Origin: Methanomicrobiales archaeon
GTDB lineage: Archaea > Halobacteriota > Methanomicrobia > Methanomicrobiales > Methanospirillaceae
Assembly (NCBI GenBank): GCA_026394765.1
Contig: JAPKXQ010000067.1
Span: 1 to 32,821, forward strand
DNA: 32,821 nucleotides
Direction of reading: 5' to 3'
Positions 1-8,735 of the stretch are shown here, in pieces. Position 1 is the first letter of the stretch. Each line of letters starts with the position of its first letter. The position numbers and the translations under genes are program-made. Under the pieces are notes generated by a model. That model was not told the origin of the DNA and searched no databases. It saw only the letters and a program-made list of their open reading frames with translations.

Positions 1-264
1 AGCATGAGGCGAAGCCTCATGTGGGTTTTGATTAGAAAGAGAAGTTAAGCGACTCTGCCACTGCTTTCGCACCCTTCCAGCTCCAGGGGGTCTCTCCGCC
101 CTGATTAAGTCATACCTCATTCTTTTATCATGGGGCGTTTATGGATTGAAAAGGGTTTCGTACCTTCTGGGAAGACCCTGCATGTGAATAATCTGAAGAG
201 AAGGTCAATTCAATAGCAGTAGGAAAAAACAGAACCAGAATTTTTTAAAAACAAGAGCAGGGTT
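1..264. other. Non-coding region at left edge
   Basis: No convincing gene is seen in these 264 bases on either strand. The stretch is richer in A+T than the genes and contains two hairpins, described separately: one at the extreme left edge and one that straddles the stop codon of the MFS gene. Any gene that the left hairpin terminates lies outside the window. Confidence 0.6.
3..21. terminator. Perfect 8-bp hairpin with GAA loop
   Basis: CATGAGGC (3-10) and GCCTCATG (14-21) are perfect complements around a GAA triloop. A GTTTTG tract follows at 25-30. It could terminate a gene entering from the left on the plus strand, or be one copy of an intergenic palindrome. The flanking gene is outside the window, so the role is inferred. 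Confidence 0.4.
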
Positions 265-276
265 CTATCGCCCTGC
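236..276 (-). terminator. Terminator hairpin over the MFS stop codon
   Basis: Read on the minus strand, GCAGGG (276-271) and CCCTGC (262-257) form a 6-bp stem with an 8-nt loop. TCTTGTTTTTAAAAAATT follows directly. The stop codon TAG (267-265) sits in the hairpin loop, so termination would begin essentially at the end of translation. The arrangement fits the end of the acs-MFS transcription unit. Confidence 0.6.
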
Positions 277-1551
277 AGTTGATCCTTTGATCTCCCCCGG
301 ACCCCTCATCGTCAGCGCGATCACGATCCCAACCACCGCTAGCACCGCGACCACGGGAAACACCCCGACATAGGAACCTGTTGAGGCTCTGATGAACCCC
401 GCGAGTTGGGGCCCTGCGATCGCACCTGCACCGTACGCGAGGAAGACAACACCATAGCAGCGGGGGTAGTCCCCTGTCCCGAAGAACTGCGCTGTCGCAG
501 CGGGTGCGATCGCGAGCCATCCACCCAGGCATCCCCATAGGACTGCGAACGCGACGATGTACACCACCTGGTTCGGGAATAGCACGAGTGCGGTCGATGC
601 TGCCGCTATCAACACAAACGAAAGCACCGCAGTGAGTCGCGGCTTGATGCGGTCAGTAAGCGCCCCAAAGACAGGTCTCCCACCGCCATTGAAGACCGCA
701 AACACCCCTACAAGTGCCGTTGCGAGCCCGGTCTCGATCCCGACGAGTTCGATCCCCACCGGCTTTGCGATCGATATCGCCATAAGCCCTGCGAGGCACC
801 CGATGAAGAAGCAGGCCCACAGGGCGTAGAAGACGGGCGTCCGCAGCATCACGGCCCGGTTGTACTCACAGGCTGCCCCGGCACCACTCGTGCCTGCAGG
901 AGGGCTCCACCCCGCGGGCTTCCACCCGGTCGGGGGAAACCGCAGTGGAAGGGACAAGAGGATGGTGAGAACGACAAACGCGACACCGAAGATGCGAAAT
1001 GTCGACATCACCCCGATTGTCCCGATGAGGTAACCTGCGAGGTTCGCGGTAAAGAACGCTGAGAACCCGAACCCCAGGAGCGTGAGGCCTACCGCAAGCC
1101 CCCTCCGGTCCGGGAACCACCGTGCTGCGACCGCGACCGGAACCCCGTAAGTTATCCCAACTCCTATCCCCCCGACGACCCCGTACATCAGGGTCAGGAC
1201 CGGGACGCTTGTCGCTAATGAGGCGAGGAGCCACCCGATGCCGGTGAGGACCCCACCGAGGATGGCTACCTTTCTCGGACCCAGGGTCTCGATGTACTTC
1301 CCGGTAAGGGGCATTGCGATCGCAAAGAATGCGAGGAATACTGAGAACGGGAGGAGGACCTCTCCTGCCGTCACGCTCTGTCCAAGCGTCCCTTTGAAGT
1401 ACTCAGTGAGAGGTCCTACAAAGACGCTCCAGGAGTAGATGCTCCCCAGACAGAGGTTTATCACCATACCGAGCACGATGAGGCCCCAACGTCCCTGCTC
1501 TGGCGCGGCTCCTAATACCCTCAGTGACGAATCAGGTACAGTCACAGTCAT
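265..1551 (-). CDS. OFA-type major facilitator carrier (monocarboxylate/acetate candidate)
   Basis: This is a 428-residue integral membrane protein with about twelve hydrophobic segments and the MFS layout. It most resembles the OFA (oxalate:formate antiporter-like) branch: the N-terminal span reads INLCLGSIYSWSVF, and a GKYIETLGPRK loop follows the second span, as in the classic MFS loop 2-3 motif. The ATG at 1551 was chosen because GAGGG lies about 5 nt upstream; a longer in-frame start at 1599 would overlap the end of acs and add a Lys-rich tail. The gene lies 44 bp downstream of acetyl-CoA synthetase on the same strand. Co-transcription suggests uptake of the acetate (or another small monocarboxylate) that Acs activates; the substrate is inferred. 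A terminator hairpin covers the stop codon. Confidence 0.85.
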   Translation of the reverse strand: MTVTVPDSSLRVLGAAPEQGRWGLIVLGMVINLCLGSIYSWSVFVGPLTEYFKGTLGQSVTAGEVLLPFSVFLAFFAIAMPLTGKYIETLGPRKVAILGGVLTGIGWLLASLATSVPVLTLMYGVVGGIGVGITYGVPVAVAARWFPDRRGLAVGLTLLGFGFSAFFTANLAGYLIGTIGVMSTFRIFGVAFVVLTILLSLPLRFPPTGWKPAGWSPPAGTSGAGAACEYNRAVMLRTPVFYALWACFFIGCLAGLMAISIAKPVGIELVGIETGLATALVGVFAVFNGGGRPVFGALTDRIKPRLTAVLSFVLIAAASTALVLFPNQVVYIVAFAVLWGCLGGWLAIAPAATAQFFGTGDYPRCYGVVFLAYGAGAIAGPQLAGFIRASTGSYVGVFPVVAVLAVVGIVIALTMRGPGEIKGSTAGR

Positions 1552-1595
1552 ACTGCCCTCTTTTTTTTTTAAAAAAAGGAGTGAAGAGGACCTCC

Positions 1596-3494
1596 TCACT
1601 CCTCCAGGGTCGAGATGTCACCAGGGTCGATTCCCAGTTCCTTTGCCTTCAAGACCCGGCGCATGATCTTCCCGCTCCTGGTCTTGGGGAGCTTCTCCAC
1701 AAACTCAATCTCCTGGGGCATCGCTATTGGCCCTAGTGTCATCCTGACATGGTAGATCAGATCTGACTTCAACCTGTCACTAGGTGTGTGGCCTACGCGG
1801 AGGATGAGGAATGCTTTGATGGTGTTTCCCTTCATCGGGTCAGGTTTACCTATCACTGCCGCCTCAGCGACCGCCTGGTGGGAGACGAGTGCGCTCTCCA
1901 CCTCTGCGGTCCCGATGTTATGGCCAGATACGATTATGATGTCGTCAGCCCGTCCGATCACCATGATGTAGCCGTCATGCCCCTTCACTGCGAGGTCACC
2001 GGCTGTGTAGCATCCCGGGATAGTCTCCCAGTACTTCCGGTACCGCTCGTCGTTCTTAAAGACCGTCCTGAGCATTGCAGGCCAGGGCTCTTTTATCACG
2101 AGGAAGCCACCGGTACCCGGGGCAACTGGTATGCCCTCCTTGTTCACCACATCAGCGACGATACCAGGAATCGGCTTTCCCGCAAACCCGGGGCGCATCC
2201 GCTCCCCGATCATGGTTGTGATCATCTGCATCCCGGTCTCGGTCTGCCACCAGGTGTCCACAATCGGGCATCGGTTGTCTCCTATGAACTTGTAGTACCA
2301 CTCGAATGCCTCCGGGTTGAGCGGTTCGCCAACCGATCCCAGGACACGGAGGGACCTTATGTCGTACTTCGATGGCCAGGTCTCCCCCACCTTCATAAAC
2401 ATCCGTATCGCGGTAGGGGCGGTATAAAAGACCGTGACCCCCAGGTCCTGCACGATCCTCCAAAACGATCCCGGGTCTGGGTAGTCAGGGGTCGTCTCGG
2501 CGATGACCACTGTGGCGCCTACTGCGAGGGGGCCATACACGATGTAGCTGTGCCCGGTTATCCAGCCCGGGTCGGCAGTACACCAGTAGACATCATTGTC
2601 CTTGATGTCAAAGACATGGAGGCTGGTATAGTAGGTCCCAACCATGTAACCGCCGCAGGTATGGACGATCCCCTTCGGTGGACCGGTAGAACCAGAGGTG
2701 TAGAGGATGAAGAGTGGGTCCTCGGAGTCCATCACTTCAGGGGGGCACTCCTTGGGTGTCCCATTCATCATCTCTTCAAAGTCTATCTCGATCTCTGGAT
2801 GGAGTTCCACGGGCTGGTCCTTCTCACGCCGCAGGACGACGACTTTCTCCACGCTAGGGGCGTTGATGATCGCCTCTTCCACTGTTGTCTTGAGCTGTAT
2901 CGTCTTTCCGCGCCTGATCGCGACATCTGCGGTGATCACGACTTTTGCGTCCGCGTCATTGATCCGCATGTTGAGTGCATTCACCCCGAACCCGCCAAAG
3001 ACGACGCTATGAACCGCTCCAATCCGCGCGCAGGCGAGCATCGCGATGATCTGCTCTGGAACCATCGGCATGTAGATGCAGACGCGGTCTCCCTTCTGAA
3101 CCCCGATCCTCTTCAGACCATTGGCGCACCGCATCACCTCGCGATAGAGCTTCATGTAGGTGTAGATCCGCTCCTCGCCCTCCTCCCCGCGCCATATGAG
3201 GGCCACCTTGTTCCGCCGATGGGTCTCGATATGGCGGTCCAGGCAGTTATGGGTGATATTCAGTTGTGCCCCTAAGAACCACTTCGCATATGGGTAGTCC
3301 CACTCCCGCACCTTGTTCCAGGGCTTGAACCACTCGAGGTGGCGGGCGATCTTTGCCCAGAACTCCTCGGGGTCAGCGAGAAACTCTTCGTAAGCCTGCG
3401 TGTAGTTCTGGGTCCATGCATGCTCGCGGTATGAGGGGTCAGGCGTATAGTACTTAGCCTGCTCGACGAGTTTGACATCGAACGACTCTGTCAT
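1596..3494 (-). CDS. acs: Acetyl-CoA synthetase, AMP-forming
   Basis: Acs makes acetyl-CoA from acetate, ATP and CoA through an acetyl-AMP intermediate, which in hydrogenotrophic methanogens feeds acetate into biosynthesis. The protein is 632 residues, typical for the family. Visible motifs are the P-loop-like YTSGSTGPPKG, the acyl-pocket motif DTWWQTETG, whose Trp restricts the pocket to acetate-sized acids, and the C-terminal PKTRSGKIMRR with the catalytic lysine that is acetylated in bacterial homologues. The ATG at 3494 has GGGTGA five bases upstream. A start at 3551 would add 19 residues not expected in the family. It is the first gene of a two-gene unit with the MFS carrier and is divergent from argC, with a palindrome between them. 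Confidence 0.95.
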   Translation of the reverse strand: MTESFDVKLVEQAKYYTPDPSYREHAWTQNYTQAYEEFLADPEEFWAKIARHLEWFKPWNKVREWDYPYAKWFLGAQLNITHNCLDRHIETHRRNKVALIWRGEEGEERIYTYMKLYREVMRCANGLKRIGVQKGDRVCIYMPMVPEQIIAMLACARIGAVHSVVFGGFGVNALNMRINDADAKVVITADVAIRRGKTIQLKTTVEEAIINAPSVEKVVVLRREKDQPVELHPEIEIDFEEMMNGTPKECPPEVMDSEDPLFILYTSGSTGPPKGIVHTCGGYMVGTYYTSLHVFDIKDNDVYWCTADPGWITGHSYIVYGPLAVGATVVIAETTPDYPDPGSFWRIVQDLGVTVFYTAPTAIRMFMKVGETWPSKYDIRSLRVLGSVGEPLNPEAFEWYYKFIGDNRCPIVDTWWQTETGMQMITTMIGERMRPGFAGKPIPGIVADVVNKEGIPVAPGTGGFLVIKEPWPAMLRTVFKNDERYRKYWETIPGCYTAGDLAVKGHDGYIMVIGRADDIIIVSGHNIGTAEVESALVSHQAVAEAAVIGKPDPMKGNTIKAFLILRVGHTPSDRLKSDLIYHVRMTLGPIAMPQEIEFVEKLPKTRSGKIMRRVLKAKELGIDPGDISTLEE

Positions 3495-3574
3495 TTCATT
3501 CACCCAATCTCGTTCTTTCGTCTCCTGGACGTCCCGGTAGGCAGAGTGCACCGCACCCCGCCCCGGATATTGTA

Positions 3575-3586
3575 ATGATTAATCAT
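3575..3586. promoter_or_regulatory. 12-bp palindrome in acs/argC divergent region
   Basis: ATGATTAATCAT is a perfect 12-bp palindrome in the A+T-rich part of the region between acs (minus) and argC (plus). It is flanked by TATA-like sequences: AATATT at 3590-3595 and CAATAT read on the minus strand near 3567-3572. It is placed well to be an operator for one or both genes. No regulator can be assigned from the sequence. Confidence 0.4.
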
Positions 3587-3690
3587 GTTAATATTTCAAC
3601 CCTATCCCCCCTGGGGTGCCCCCGTCTCCTTCAGATCTCTTGAAATTCGGGGAAAGAAGCATTGAAGTCGCATCGAACCGATACCGGTGT

Positions 3691-4677
3691 ATGGAGATCG
3701 CGATCATCGGTGCGTCAGGCTACGCGGGGGGGGACTTGATCCGCCTCCTCCTGGCGCACCCCCGCGCCGAGGTCACCTGTGCCACCTCCCGGAAGCTTTC
3801 TGGGACCCCGGTAGCAAAGGTCCACCCCCAGGTCAGGGGGCTGTCTAGTCTCGTCTTTTCGAGCCCTGCGACCGATGAGATCGATGTTGATGTCGCCTTC
3901 CTTGCAGTTCCCCACACTGCTGCAATGACATATGCCAGGACACTCCTGGACCACGGGGTCCGCGTAGTCGACCTCTCTGCCGACTACCGTCTCCCCAGGT
4001 CGGTCTTTGAGGCGGTCTACGGGGTGCCCCACACCGACTGGTTCGAGGTGCCCTATGGCATCCCTGAGATCCATCGGGATGCATGCCGGGGTGCGAAGTT
4101 CATTGCAAATCCTGGATGTTTCCCAACCGGAGCAACACTGGCCGCCGCACCACTGGCGAGGTCTGCCCACACAATAATATTTGACAGCAAGACCGGGGTA
4201 TCAGGGGCCGGGGACAACCCCTCTGCCACCACGCACTACCCTAATGTCGGGGACAATGTCAACCCCTACAAGTGGACGACCCACCGCCACCTCGCCGAGA
4301 TGCGCCAGGAGATAGCTGGTCTTGGATCAGACGCCCGAGTCTACTTCACCCCCCACCTGGTCCCTGTCAACCGCGGCATCTTAACGACTGCTCACATCCT
4401 CATGAAAGAGCCTATGGCCCAGGAAGAGGTCATTCGCAGGGTCCAGGAATTCTACCGCGACGAGTTCTTTGTCAGGCTCCAGACCCCGATACTGGCCGCG
4501 GTGCGGGGGAGCAACTTCTGCGACATCGCAGCCGAGAGCGAGGGAGATCGCGTCGTGGTCGTTTCAGCTATCGACAACCTTGGTAAAGGTGCGAGTGGCC
4601 AGGCAATCCAGAACATGAACCTTATGTGCGGGTTTGATGAGCGAGAAGGCCTCACAGGGGCCGGTCTCCTTCCATGA
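3691..4677 (+). CDS. argC: N-acetyl-gamma-glutamyl-phosphate reductase
   Basis: ArgC reduces N-acetylglutamyl phosphate to the semialdehyde with NADPH, the third step of arginine synthesis. The N-terminal Rossmann motif GASGYAGG is at residues 7-14. The active-site signature NPGCFPTGA has the catalytic Cys at residue 143. The 328-residue length from the ATG at 3691 matches the family; a GTG at 3616 would add 25 residues ahead of the first beta strand, so the internal ATG is preferred. GGTG just upstream is a weak ribosome site. It heads an operon argC - CBS gene - argJ - argB - ccdA-like, with 15 bp before the next gene. TATA-like AATATT near 3590 is a possible promoter. Confidence 0.93.
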   Translation: MEIAIIGASGYAGGDLIRLLLAHPRAEVTCATSRKLSGTPVAKVHPQVRGLSSLVFSSPATDEIDVDVAFLAVPHTAAMTYARTLLDHGVRVVDLSADYRLPRSVFEAVYGVPHTDWFEVPYGIPEIHRDACRGAKFIANPGCFPTGATLAAAPLARSAHTIIFDSKTGVSGAGDNPSATTHYPNVGDNVNPYKWTTHRHLAEMRQEIAGLGSDARVYFTPHLVPVNRGILTTAHILMKEPMAQEEVIRRVQEFYRDEFFVRLQTPILAAVRGSNFCDIAAESEGDRVVVVSAIDNLGKGASGQAIQNMNLMCGFDEREGLTGAGLLP

Positions 4678-4692
4678 GCGGTGGTGTAACTT

Positions 4693-5175
4693 ATGCAGGT
4701 AAGAGACGTGATGACAAATGACCCTGTCACGGTGGACGCTTCAGCGTCAGTCCGTGATGCGGCGGCAAAGATGCGCGAACGCCATGTGGGGGGCCTTCCA
4801 GTCCTTTCCGGGGGGGTCCTGGTCGGGATTATCACCGATGCAGACATCCTCAAGCTACTTGAGACCGGGAGAATATCAGACGACCTCTGGCTCCCCTCCC
4901 CTCTCGAGGTTATCGAAGTCCCAGTACGGGAGTTCTTCAACTGGGAAAAAACGCGGGAAGCGCTCTCGAATATCGGGGAGACCCAGGTGCGGGATGTGAT
5001 GAGCAGGCCTGTCCACACCGTGAGAGAGGACGATGAGGTGGAAGACGCCGCGGCAGTGATGCTGCGCCACAGGATAGCTCGCCTCCCGGTAGTCCGGGGC
5101 GCAACCCTCGTGGGTATCGTGGCGCGATCAGATATCGTGGCCGGGGTCGCAGCTCCCTCCAGGGAGATCACCTGA
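4693..5175 (+). CDS. Tandem CBS-domain protein in the arginine operon
   Basis: This 160-residue soluble protein consists of two CBS repeats, about residues 3-57 (VRDVMTNDPVTV...GIITDADIL) and 98-153 (VRDVMSRPVHTV...GIVARSDIV), separated by a roughly 40-residue linker (LWLPSPLEVIEVPVREFF). CBS pairs normally bind adenine nucleotides or S-adenosylmethionine. There is no attached catalytic or DNA-binding domain. The gene begins 15 bp after argC, and its stop shares one base with the argJ start (TGATG), so it is very likely co-translated with the arginine genes. A regulatory role such as energy sensing for ArgJ or ArgB is inference. Confidence 0.88.
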   Translation: MQVRDVMTNDPVTVDASASVRDAAAKMRERHVGGLPVLSGGVLVGIITDADILKLLETGRISDDLWLPSPLEVIEVPVREFFNWEKTREALSNIGETQVRDVMSRPVHTVREDDEVEDAAAVMLRHRIARLPVVRGATLVGIVARSDIVAGVAAPSREIT

Positions 5176-6326
5176 TGAAGAGCATCTGTGGTGTTTCAGG
5201 TGTCCGCGCTGCCGGAAAGAAGGAGAAGAAGTACGGTCTTGCCCTAGTCTCTGCCGAGGGGTCGGCGGCCGGTGTCTTTGCTTCAAACCTCATGAAGGCA
5301 GCCCCGGTCAGGCTCATGGAGGAGCGAATCACCAAAGGGCGGTTATCAGGCGTTATCGTGAACAGTGGGTGCGCGAATGCCTATACCGGGACAAGGGGTA
5401 TGCGGGATGCGCAGGAGATGGCAGAGATCGGGGCCGGAGCTCTTGGCATTGACAATACGGAGATTGGAGTAGCAAGTACCGGTGTCATCGGCCGCTACCT
5501 CGACCTTCCGCTCATCCGCCGCCAGGCTGAATCGATCTCCCAGTCCCTTTCGCGGTCTGAGGCTGCCGAGGAAGCAGTTGCGCAGGCGATCATGACAACT
5601 GATCTCACTCAGAAGCATGCTCTTGTGGAACGTGAGACCTTTGCGGTGGGTGGGGTCACTAAGGGGAGCGGGATGATCGCCCCTAATATGGGGACCATGA
5701 TTGCACTCCTCTACACCGATGCTGCGATCGAACCACGCGAGCTCAAAGATGCGCTACGGACAGCGACGACCCGGACATTTAACCGGGTCGTGGTGGACGG
5801 TGATGAGTCCACAAATGACATCCTGCTCTGCACAGCGACCGGGAATGCGGGAAGGGTCGCACCTGGCGAGTTCGCAGAGGCCCTCGAGGAGTGCTGCCGC
5901 TCTCTAGCAGTCCAGATCGCCGCTGACGGTGAAGGGGCCTCAAAGCTCCTGGAAGTAGTTGTCCGGGGCGCACCGACCGAGGAAGAAGCAGCGGTGGTGG
6001 CGCGGACCGTGGTCGGCTCCCCGCTTGTGAAGACTGCAGTGTATGGTGAGGACCCCAACTGGGGCCGTGTGATAGCAGCTGCGGGGCGGGCAGGTGTCTG
6101 GTTCGAACCCGACAGGGTATCGCTCACGATCGAGGGCGGGGGGACCATAGTACCCCTCGTTGATAATGGCACAATCGTGGTCGACCTTGCGAAGGCAAAA
6201 GACGCGATGGGGGGAAAGAAGGTCGTATTTTCCCTGGACCTCGGTGCAGGGAACGCCACCGCAACGGCATGGGGCTGTGACCTTACCGAGAGGTATGTGG
6301 AGATCAACGGGAGGTACACCACATGA
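5175..6326 (+). CDS. argJ: Bifunctional ornithine acetyltransferase / N-acetylglutamate synthase
   Basis: ArgJ moves the acetyl group from N-acetylornithine to glutamate, recycling acetyl in arginine synthesis; some family members also use acetyl-CoA. The 383-residue precursor is normally self-cleaved before a catalytic threonine in the motif [10 protein letters not shown]-x-TM. That motif is present at residues 163-175 with Thr174 as the expected nucleophile. The residue before it is Gly173, where Ala is commonest in the family. Early conserved elements such as [11 protein letters not shown] are intact. The start codon overlaps the CBS stop by one base, and the stop overlaps the argB start (ATGA), showing tight coupling. 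Confidence 0.94.
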   Translation: MKSICGVSGVRAAGKKEKKYGLALVSAEGSAAGVFASNLMKAAPVRLMEERITKGRLSGVIVNSGCANAYTGTRGMRDAQEMAEIGAGALGIDNTEIGVASTGVIGRYLDLPLIRRQAESISQSLSRSEAAEEAVAQAIMTTDLTQKHALVERETFAVGGVTKGSGMIAPNMGTMIALLYTDAAIEPRELKDALRTATTRTFNRVVVDGDESTNDILLCTATGNAGRVAPGEFAEALEECCRSLAVQIAADGEGASKLLEVVVRGAPTEEEAAVVARTVVGSPLVKTAVYGEDPNWGRVIAAAGRAGVWFEPDRVSLTIEGGGTIVPLVDNGTIVVDLAKAKDAMGGKKVVFSLDLGAGNATATAWGCDLTERYVEINGRYTT

Positions 6327-7195
6327 AGCGGGAAGATGTCCTTATGGAGGCGCTCCCCTATATCCAGCAGTTCCATGGGAGCACGATGGTTATCAAGCTC
6401 GGTGGCCATGCGATGGTCGACCAGGCCATTTTGGAAGACGCCATCCGGGACGTAGTCCTCCTCCAGCTCGTGGGCATCAAGACCCTCCTCGTTCATGGCG
6501 GGGGTCCTGAGATCACTGCGAAGATGAAGGCATTTGGCAAGGAACCGAAGTTCGTCAGTGGTCTTCGGGTGACCGATACTGACACCCTAGAGGTCGCGCT
6601 CATGGTCCTGGTCGGCAAGATAAGTACCAGTATCGTCTCTTTAATCGCGAAGTGCGGAGCTCGGGGCGTCGGTCTCTCGGGCAATGACGGAAGCCTCATC
6701 CTTGCAAGGAGGATGGACCCTAAGAGGATCATGGTCGGCGACGTGGTCCACGAGGTCGACCTCGGTCATGTGGGGGAGATCGAGGCGGTCGACCCCAGTG
6801 TCCTGACCACCCTTCTCGAGCGGGGGTATATCCCGGTCATCTCACCGATCGCGATCGACCGGGGAGGAAAAAGCCTCAATATCAATGCTGACACCGCTGC
6901 GGGTGAGATCGCCATCGCACTCGGGGCGCAGAAGTTGATCAGCATGACCGATGTGGACGGGGTTATGGACGCACAAAGGACGAAGGTCTATCGTCGCCTC
7001 ACTCTGCCGGAAGCAGACGCCATGATGGCGGCAGGCGTCATATCTGAAGGAATGATCCCGAAAGTTACTTCAATCACAGATGCGGTGCGGCGCGGGGTTG
7101 AGAGCGGCCATATCATCAATGGCAACGAGGGCCATAACCTACTCCTCGAACTCTTCACTGACGAAGGTGTTGGCACCATGGTCGTCCAGGCATGA
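6323..7195 (+). CDS. argB: Acetylglutamate kinase
   Basis: ArgB phosphorylates N-acetylglutamate, the second arginine step. Family motifs are [10 protein letters not shown] and [10 protein letters not shown] for substrate and phosphate binding, then [12 protein letters not shown] and [11 protein letters not shown] toward the C-terminal nucleotide-binding half. The 290-residue length is typical. An N-terminal helix ([20 protein letters not shown]) matches the extra helix of arginine-inhibited hexameric kinases, so feedback inhibition by arginine is likely. The start overlaps the argJ stop as ATGA, and the stop in turn overlaps the next gene by 4 nt. Confidence 0.94.
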   Translation: MKREDVLMEALPYIQQFHGSTMVIKLGGHAMVDQAILEDAIRDVVLLQLVGIKTLLVHGGGPEITAKMKAFGKEPKFVSGLRVTDTDTLEVALMVLVGKISTSIVSLIAKCGARGVGLSGNDGSLILARRMDPKRIMVGDVVHEVDLGHVGEIEAVDPSVLTTLLERGYIPVISPIAIDRGGKSLNINADTAAGEIAIALGAQKLISMTDVDGVMDAQRTKVYRRLTLPEADAMMAAGVISEGMIPKVTSITDAVRRGVESGHIINGNEGHNLLLELFTDEGVGTMVVQA

Positions 7196-8298
7196 AAGGA
7201 GACGGGAAACCCGACGTGGCGGCGTGTGCTGCACTCGCCGCGCTCATACTCCTCTCTTTTATCAGCATAGGGTACGCTGACGTCCCTCAAGACCGTGTCA
7301 CCCTCGTCTTATTTTACAATCAGCATTGCAGCGACTGTCAGCGTGCGCTCACCTTCCTGAGTGGCTTTACAGATGCTCACCCGGAAGTTACCATAGATGC
7401 CTACGACCTCTTTGACAACGAGACAAACCGCTTACTCTTCCAGGAGTTTTCCACGCGCTACGGGGTGCCCCACTCGCCGGTCCCAACTATCTTCACCGGT
7501 AGTGGGCCGCTTGTGGGCTATGAGGCGATAGAGAGCCGGCTTTCAGGGGTAGTCGAAGAGTTGCAGGGGAACGCGTCGTGGTCACCGCCTCAGGTCACAG
7601 GACCAGTTGCGGGGTCCACAACGTATGCGGACATCACGGTTCCTGTCATCATCACTGCCGCTCTCATTGACGGGATCAACCCCTGTGCCTTTGCAGTTCT
7701 CGTCTTCCTCTTACTCTCCCTCGCGGTGGCTGGGACACGGGCACGGGCGCTTGCGGTGGGGTCCGCCTACATCCTTGCTGTCTTCCTCTTCTACTTCTTT
7801 TCAGGTATCGGGCTCTTTACCGTGATCCAGATTGGGGGCGTCTCCCGCATCCTCGCAGTGGTGGCGATATGCATCGCGTTCCTTGCCGGGGCCCTCTCGA
7901 TCAGGGACGCATTTTCTGGGGGAGATGGGCCCCTCCTCTCCATACCTTCGGGCCGGAAGGAGCAGATCGAGGGGTATGTCAGGCGGGCGACTCTTCCTGC
8001 CGGATTTATCCTTGGGGTGCTGGTGGGGATATTTGAACTTCCCTGCACGGGCGGGATCTATCTTGCCATCATCTCGCTCCTCTCCAGCAGGACCACGCTC
8101 CTTGCAGGCCTCCCGCTTCTCCTCCTCTACAATGCGATCTTCATTTTACCTCTTATCGTCATCCTCCTCCTGGTCGTATTTGGGGTACCGGTAGAGAAGA
8201 TGGAGACCTGGCGCACGTCCCACCGCCGCGCGGTCCGGGTCCTCATGGGCCTTGTCATGATAGGTCTTGGGGTCTTCATGCTCGTGACCCTGTTATAA
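7192..8298 (+). CDS. Thioredoxin-like domain fused to CcdA/DsbD-type membrane domain
   Basis: This 368-residue protein probably carries reducing equivalents across the membrane to extracytoplasmic thiols. Residues about 10-30 form a signal peptide or membrane anchor. A thioredoxin/glutaredoxin-like domain follows with a C-S-D-C site at Cys46/Cys49. From about residue 150 there are six hydrophobic spans. CcdA-type cysteines sit in INPCAF (Cys165) and FELPCTGG (Cys285), placed symmetrically as in the DsbD central domain. The ATG overlaps the argB stop (ATGA), so it is translated with the arginine genes although no metabolic link is evident. Partners could be the many thiol proteins encoded downstream. 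Confidence 0.87.
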   Translation: MKGDGKPDVAACAALAALILLSFISIGYADVPQDRVTLVLFYNQHCSDCQRALTFLSGFTDAHPEVTIDAYDLFDNETNRLLFQEFSTRYGVPHSPVPTIFTGSGPLVGYEAIESRLSGVVEELQGNASWSPPQVTGPVAGSTTYADITVPVIITAALIDGINPCAFAVLVFLLLSLAVAGTRARALAVGSAYILAVFLFYFFSGIGLFTVIQIGGVSRILAVVAICIAFLAGALSIRDAFSGGDGPLLSIPSGRKEQIEGYVRRATLPAGFILGVLVGIFELPCTGGIYLAIISLLSSRTTLLAGLPLLLLYNAIFILPLIVILLLVVFGVPVEKMETWRTSHRRAVRVLMGLVMIGLGVFMLVTLL

Positions 8299-8321
8299 GG
8301 GGATTGATAATAGGGTTGGGG

Positions 8322-8338
8322 GTGCCCCCCCGGGGCAC
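8322..8338. terminator. GC-rich hairpin between convergent genes
   Basis: GTGCCCC (8322-8328) and GGGGCAC (8332-8338) form a perfect 7-bp stem with a CCC loop, between the ends of the ccdA-like gene (plus) and the chorismate mutase gene (minus). There is no T-run, so it may be a transcription barrier or a copy of a dispersed palindrome related to the one at 9368-9389. Confidence 0.45.
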
Positions 8339-8349
8339 ATCCCGCGATA

Positions 8350-8634
8350 TCAGGGGAGGTTGCCGTCCCCGGTACACTCCCGTTGCCGCTCCTCACTCAT
8401 CGCGATCAGGACTTCAAAGACCTTCTGGACCGCGACCGGGTCGATCTTCTCTTCGACTGCAGTGTCGAATACGTACTCGAGGACCTCGTGCACCCGCGCG
8501 TGGTCATGGATCGGGATGCCTTCGTTCACCTTCACCCGCGCGATCTGACCGGCCAGGAGCTGTCTCTTTGCAATGAGCCCAATTATATCCCGGTCTATCC
8601 GGCTGACCTCATCCCGCAGCGCGTCAATTTGCAT
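8350..8634 (-). CDS. Chorismate mutase, AroQ class (monofunctional)
   Basis: This 94-residue, all-helical protein converts chorismate to prephenate for phenylalanine and tyrosine synthesis. The AroQ pattern is clear: LRDEVSRIDRDIIGLIAKRQLLAGQIARVK with the conserved Arg/Lys residues, then the GIPIHDHARVHEVL helix. No prephenate dehydratase or dehydrogenase domain is attached. The ATG at 8634 has GGAGGT 10 nt upstream, part of which lies in a 9-bp inverted repeat. A TATA-like GGTATATCC near 8664 on this strand would alternatively give a near-leaderless transcript starting about 8637. Confidence 0.85.
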   Translation of the reverse strand: MQIDALRDEVSRIDRDIIGLIAKRQLLAGQIARVKVNEGIPIHDHARVHEVLEYVFDTAVEEKIDPVAVQKVFEVLIAMSEERQRECTGDGNLP

Positions 8635-8647
8635 ACACTACAGTACC

Positions 8648-8706
8648 TCCGGGCGGGATGGATATACCTGATGGGTCAGTCGGGCAAACCATAGTAACCG
8701 CCCGGA
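8648..8706. repeat. 9-bp inverted repeat in divergent promoter region
   Basis: TCCGGGCGG (8648-8656) and CCGCCCGGA (8698-8706) are perfect inverted copies separated by 41 bp, between the chorismate mutase gene (minus) and the M50 protease gene (plus). The left arm touches the GGAGGT site of the minus-strand gene. It could be a protein-binding site or an RNA stem that masks that site. Confidence 0.5.
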
Positions 8707-8735
8707 GCGCACCTGAGTTGAGTTAAGCGATTACT

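Noticed and set aside
1561-1580. T-run followed by A-run between acs and the MFS gene as a terminator
   Set aside because: The tract TTTTTTTTTTAAAAAAA could pair on itself but lies within a 44-bp gap of a likely operon, and the downstream gene has no separate promoter in that gap. Read-through is more likely.
1788-3275. Long plus-strand frame (495 codons) opposite acs
   Set aside because: It is antisense to a clear acetyl-CoA synthetase with all family motifs. The His/Arg-rich composition is that of a shadow frame in GC-rich DNA.
4452-5171. Minus-strand 239-codon frame opposite argC and the CBS gene
   Set aside because: It is antisense to two confident genes, with Ser/Thr/Arg-rich low-information sequence.
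5711-6496. Minus-strand 261-codon frame opposite argJ and argB
   Set aside because: It spans the junction of two well-supported genes and has shadow-like Ser/Thr/Arg composition without recognisable motifs.
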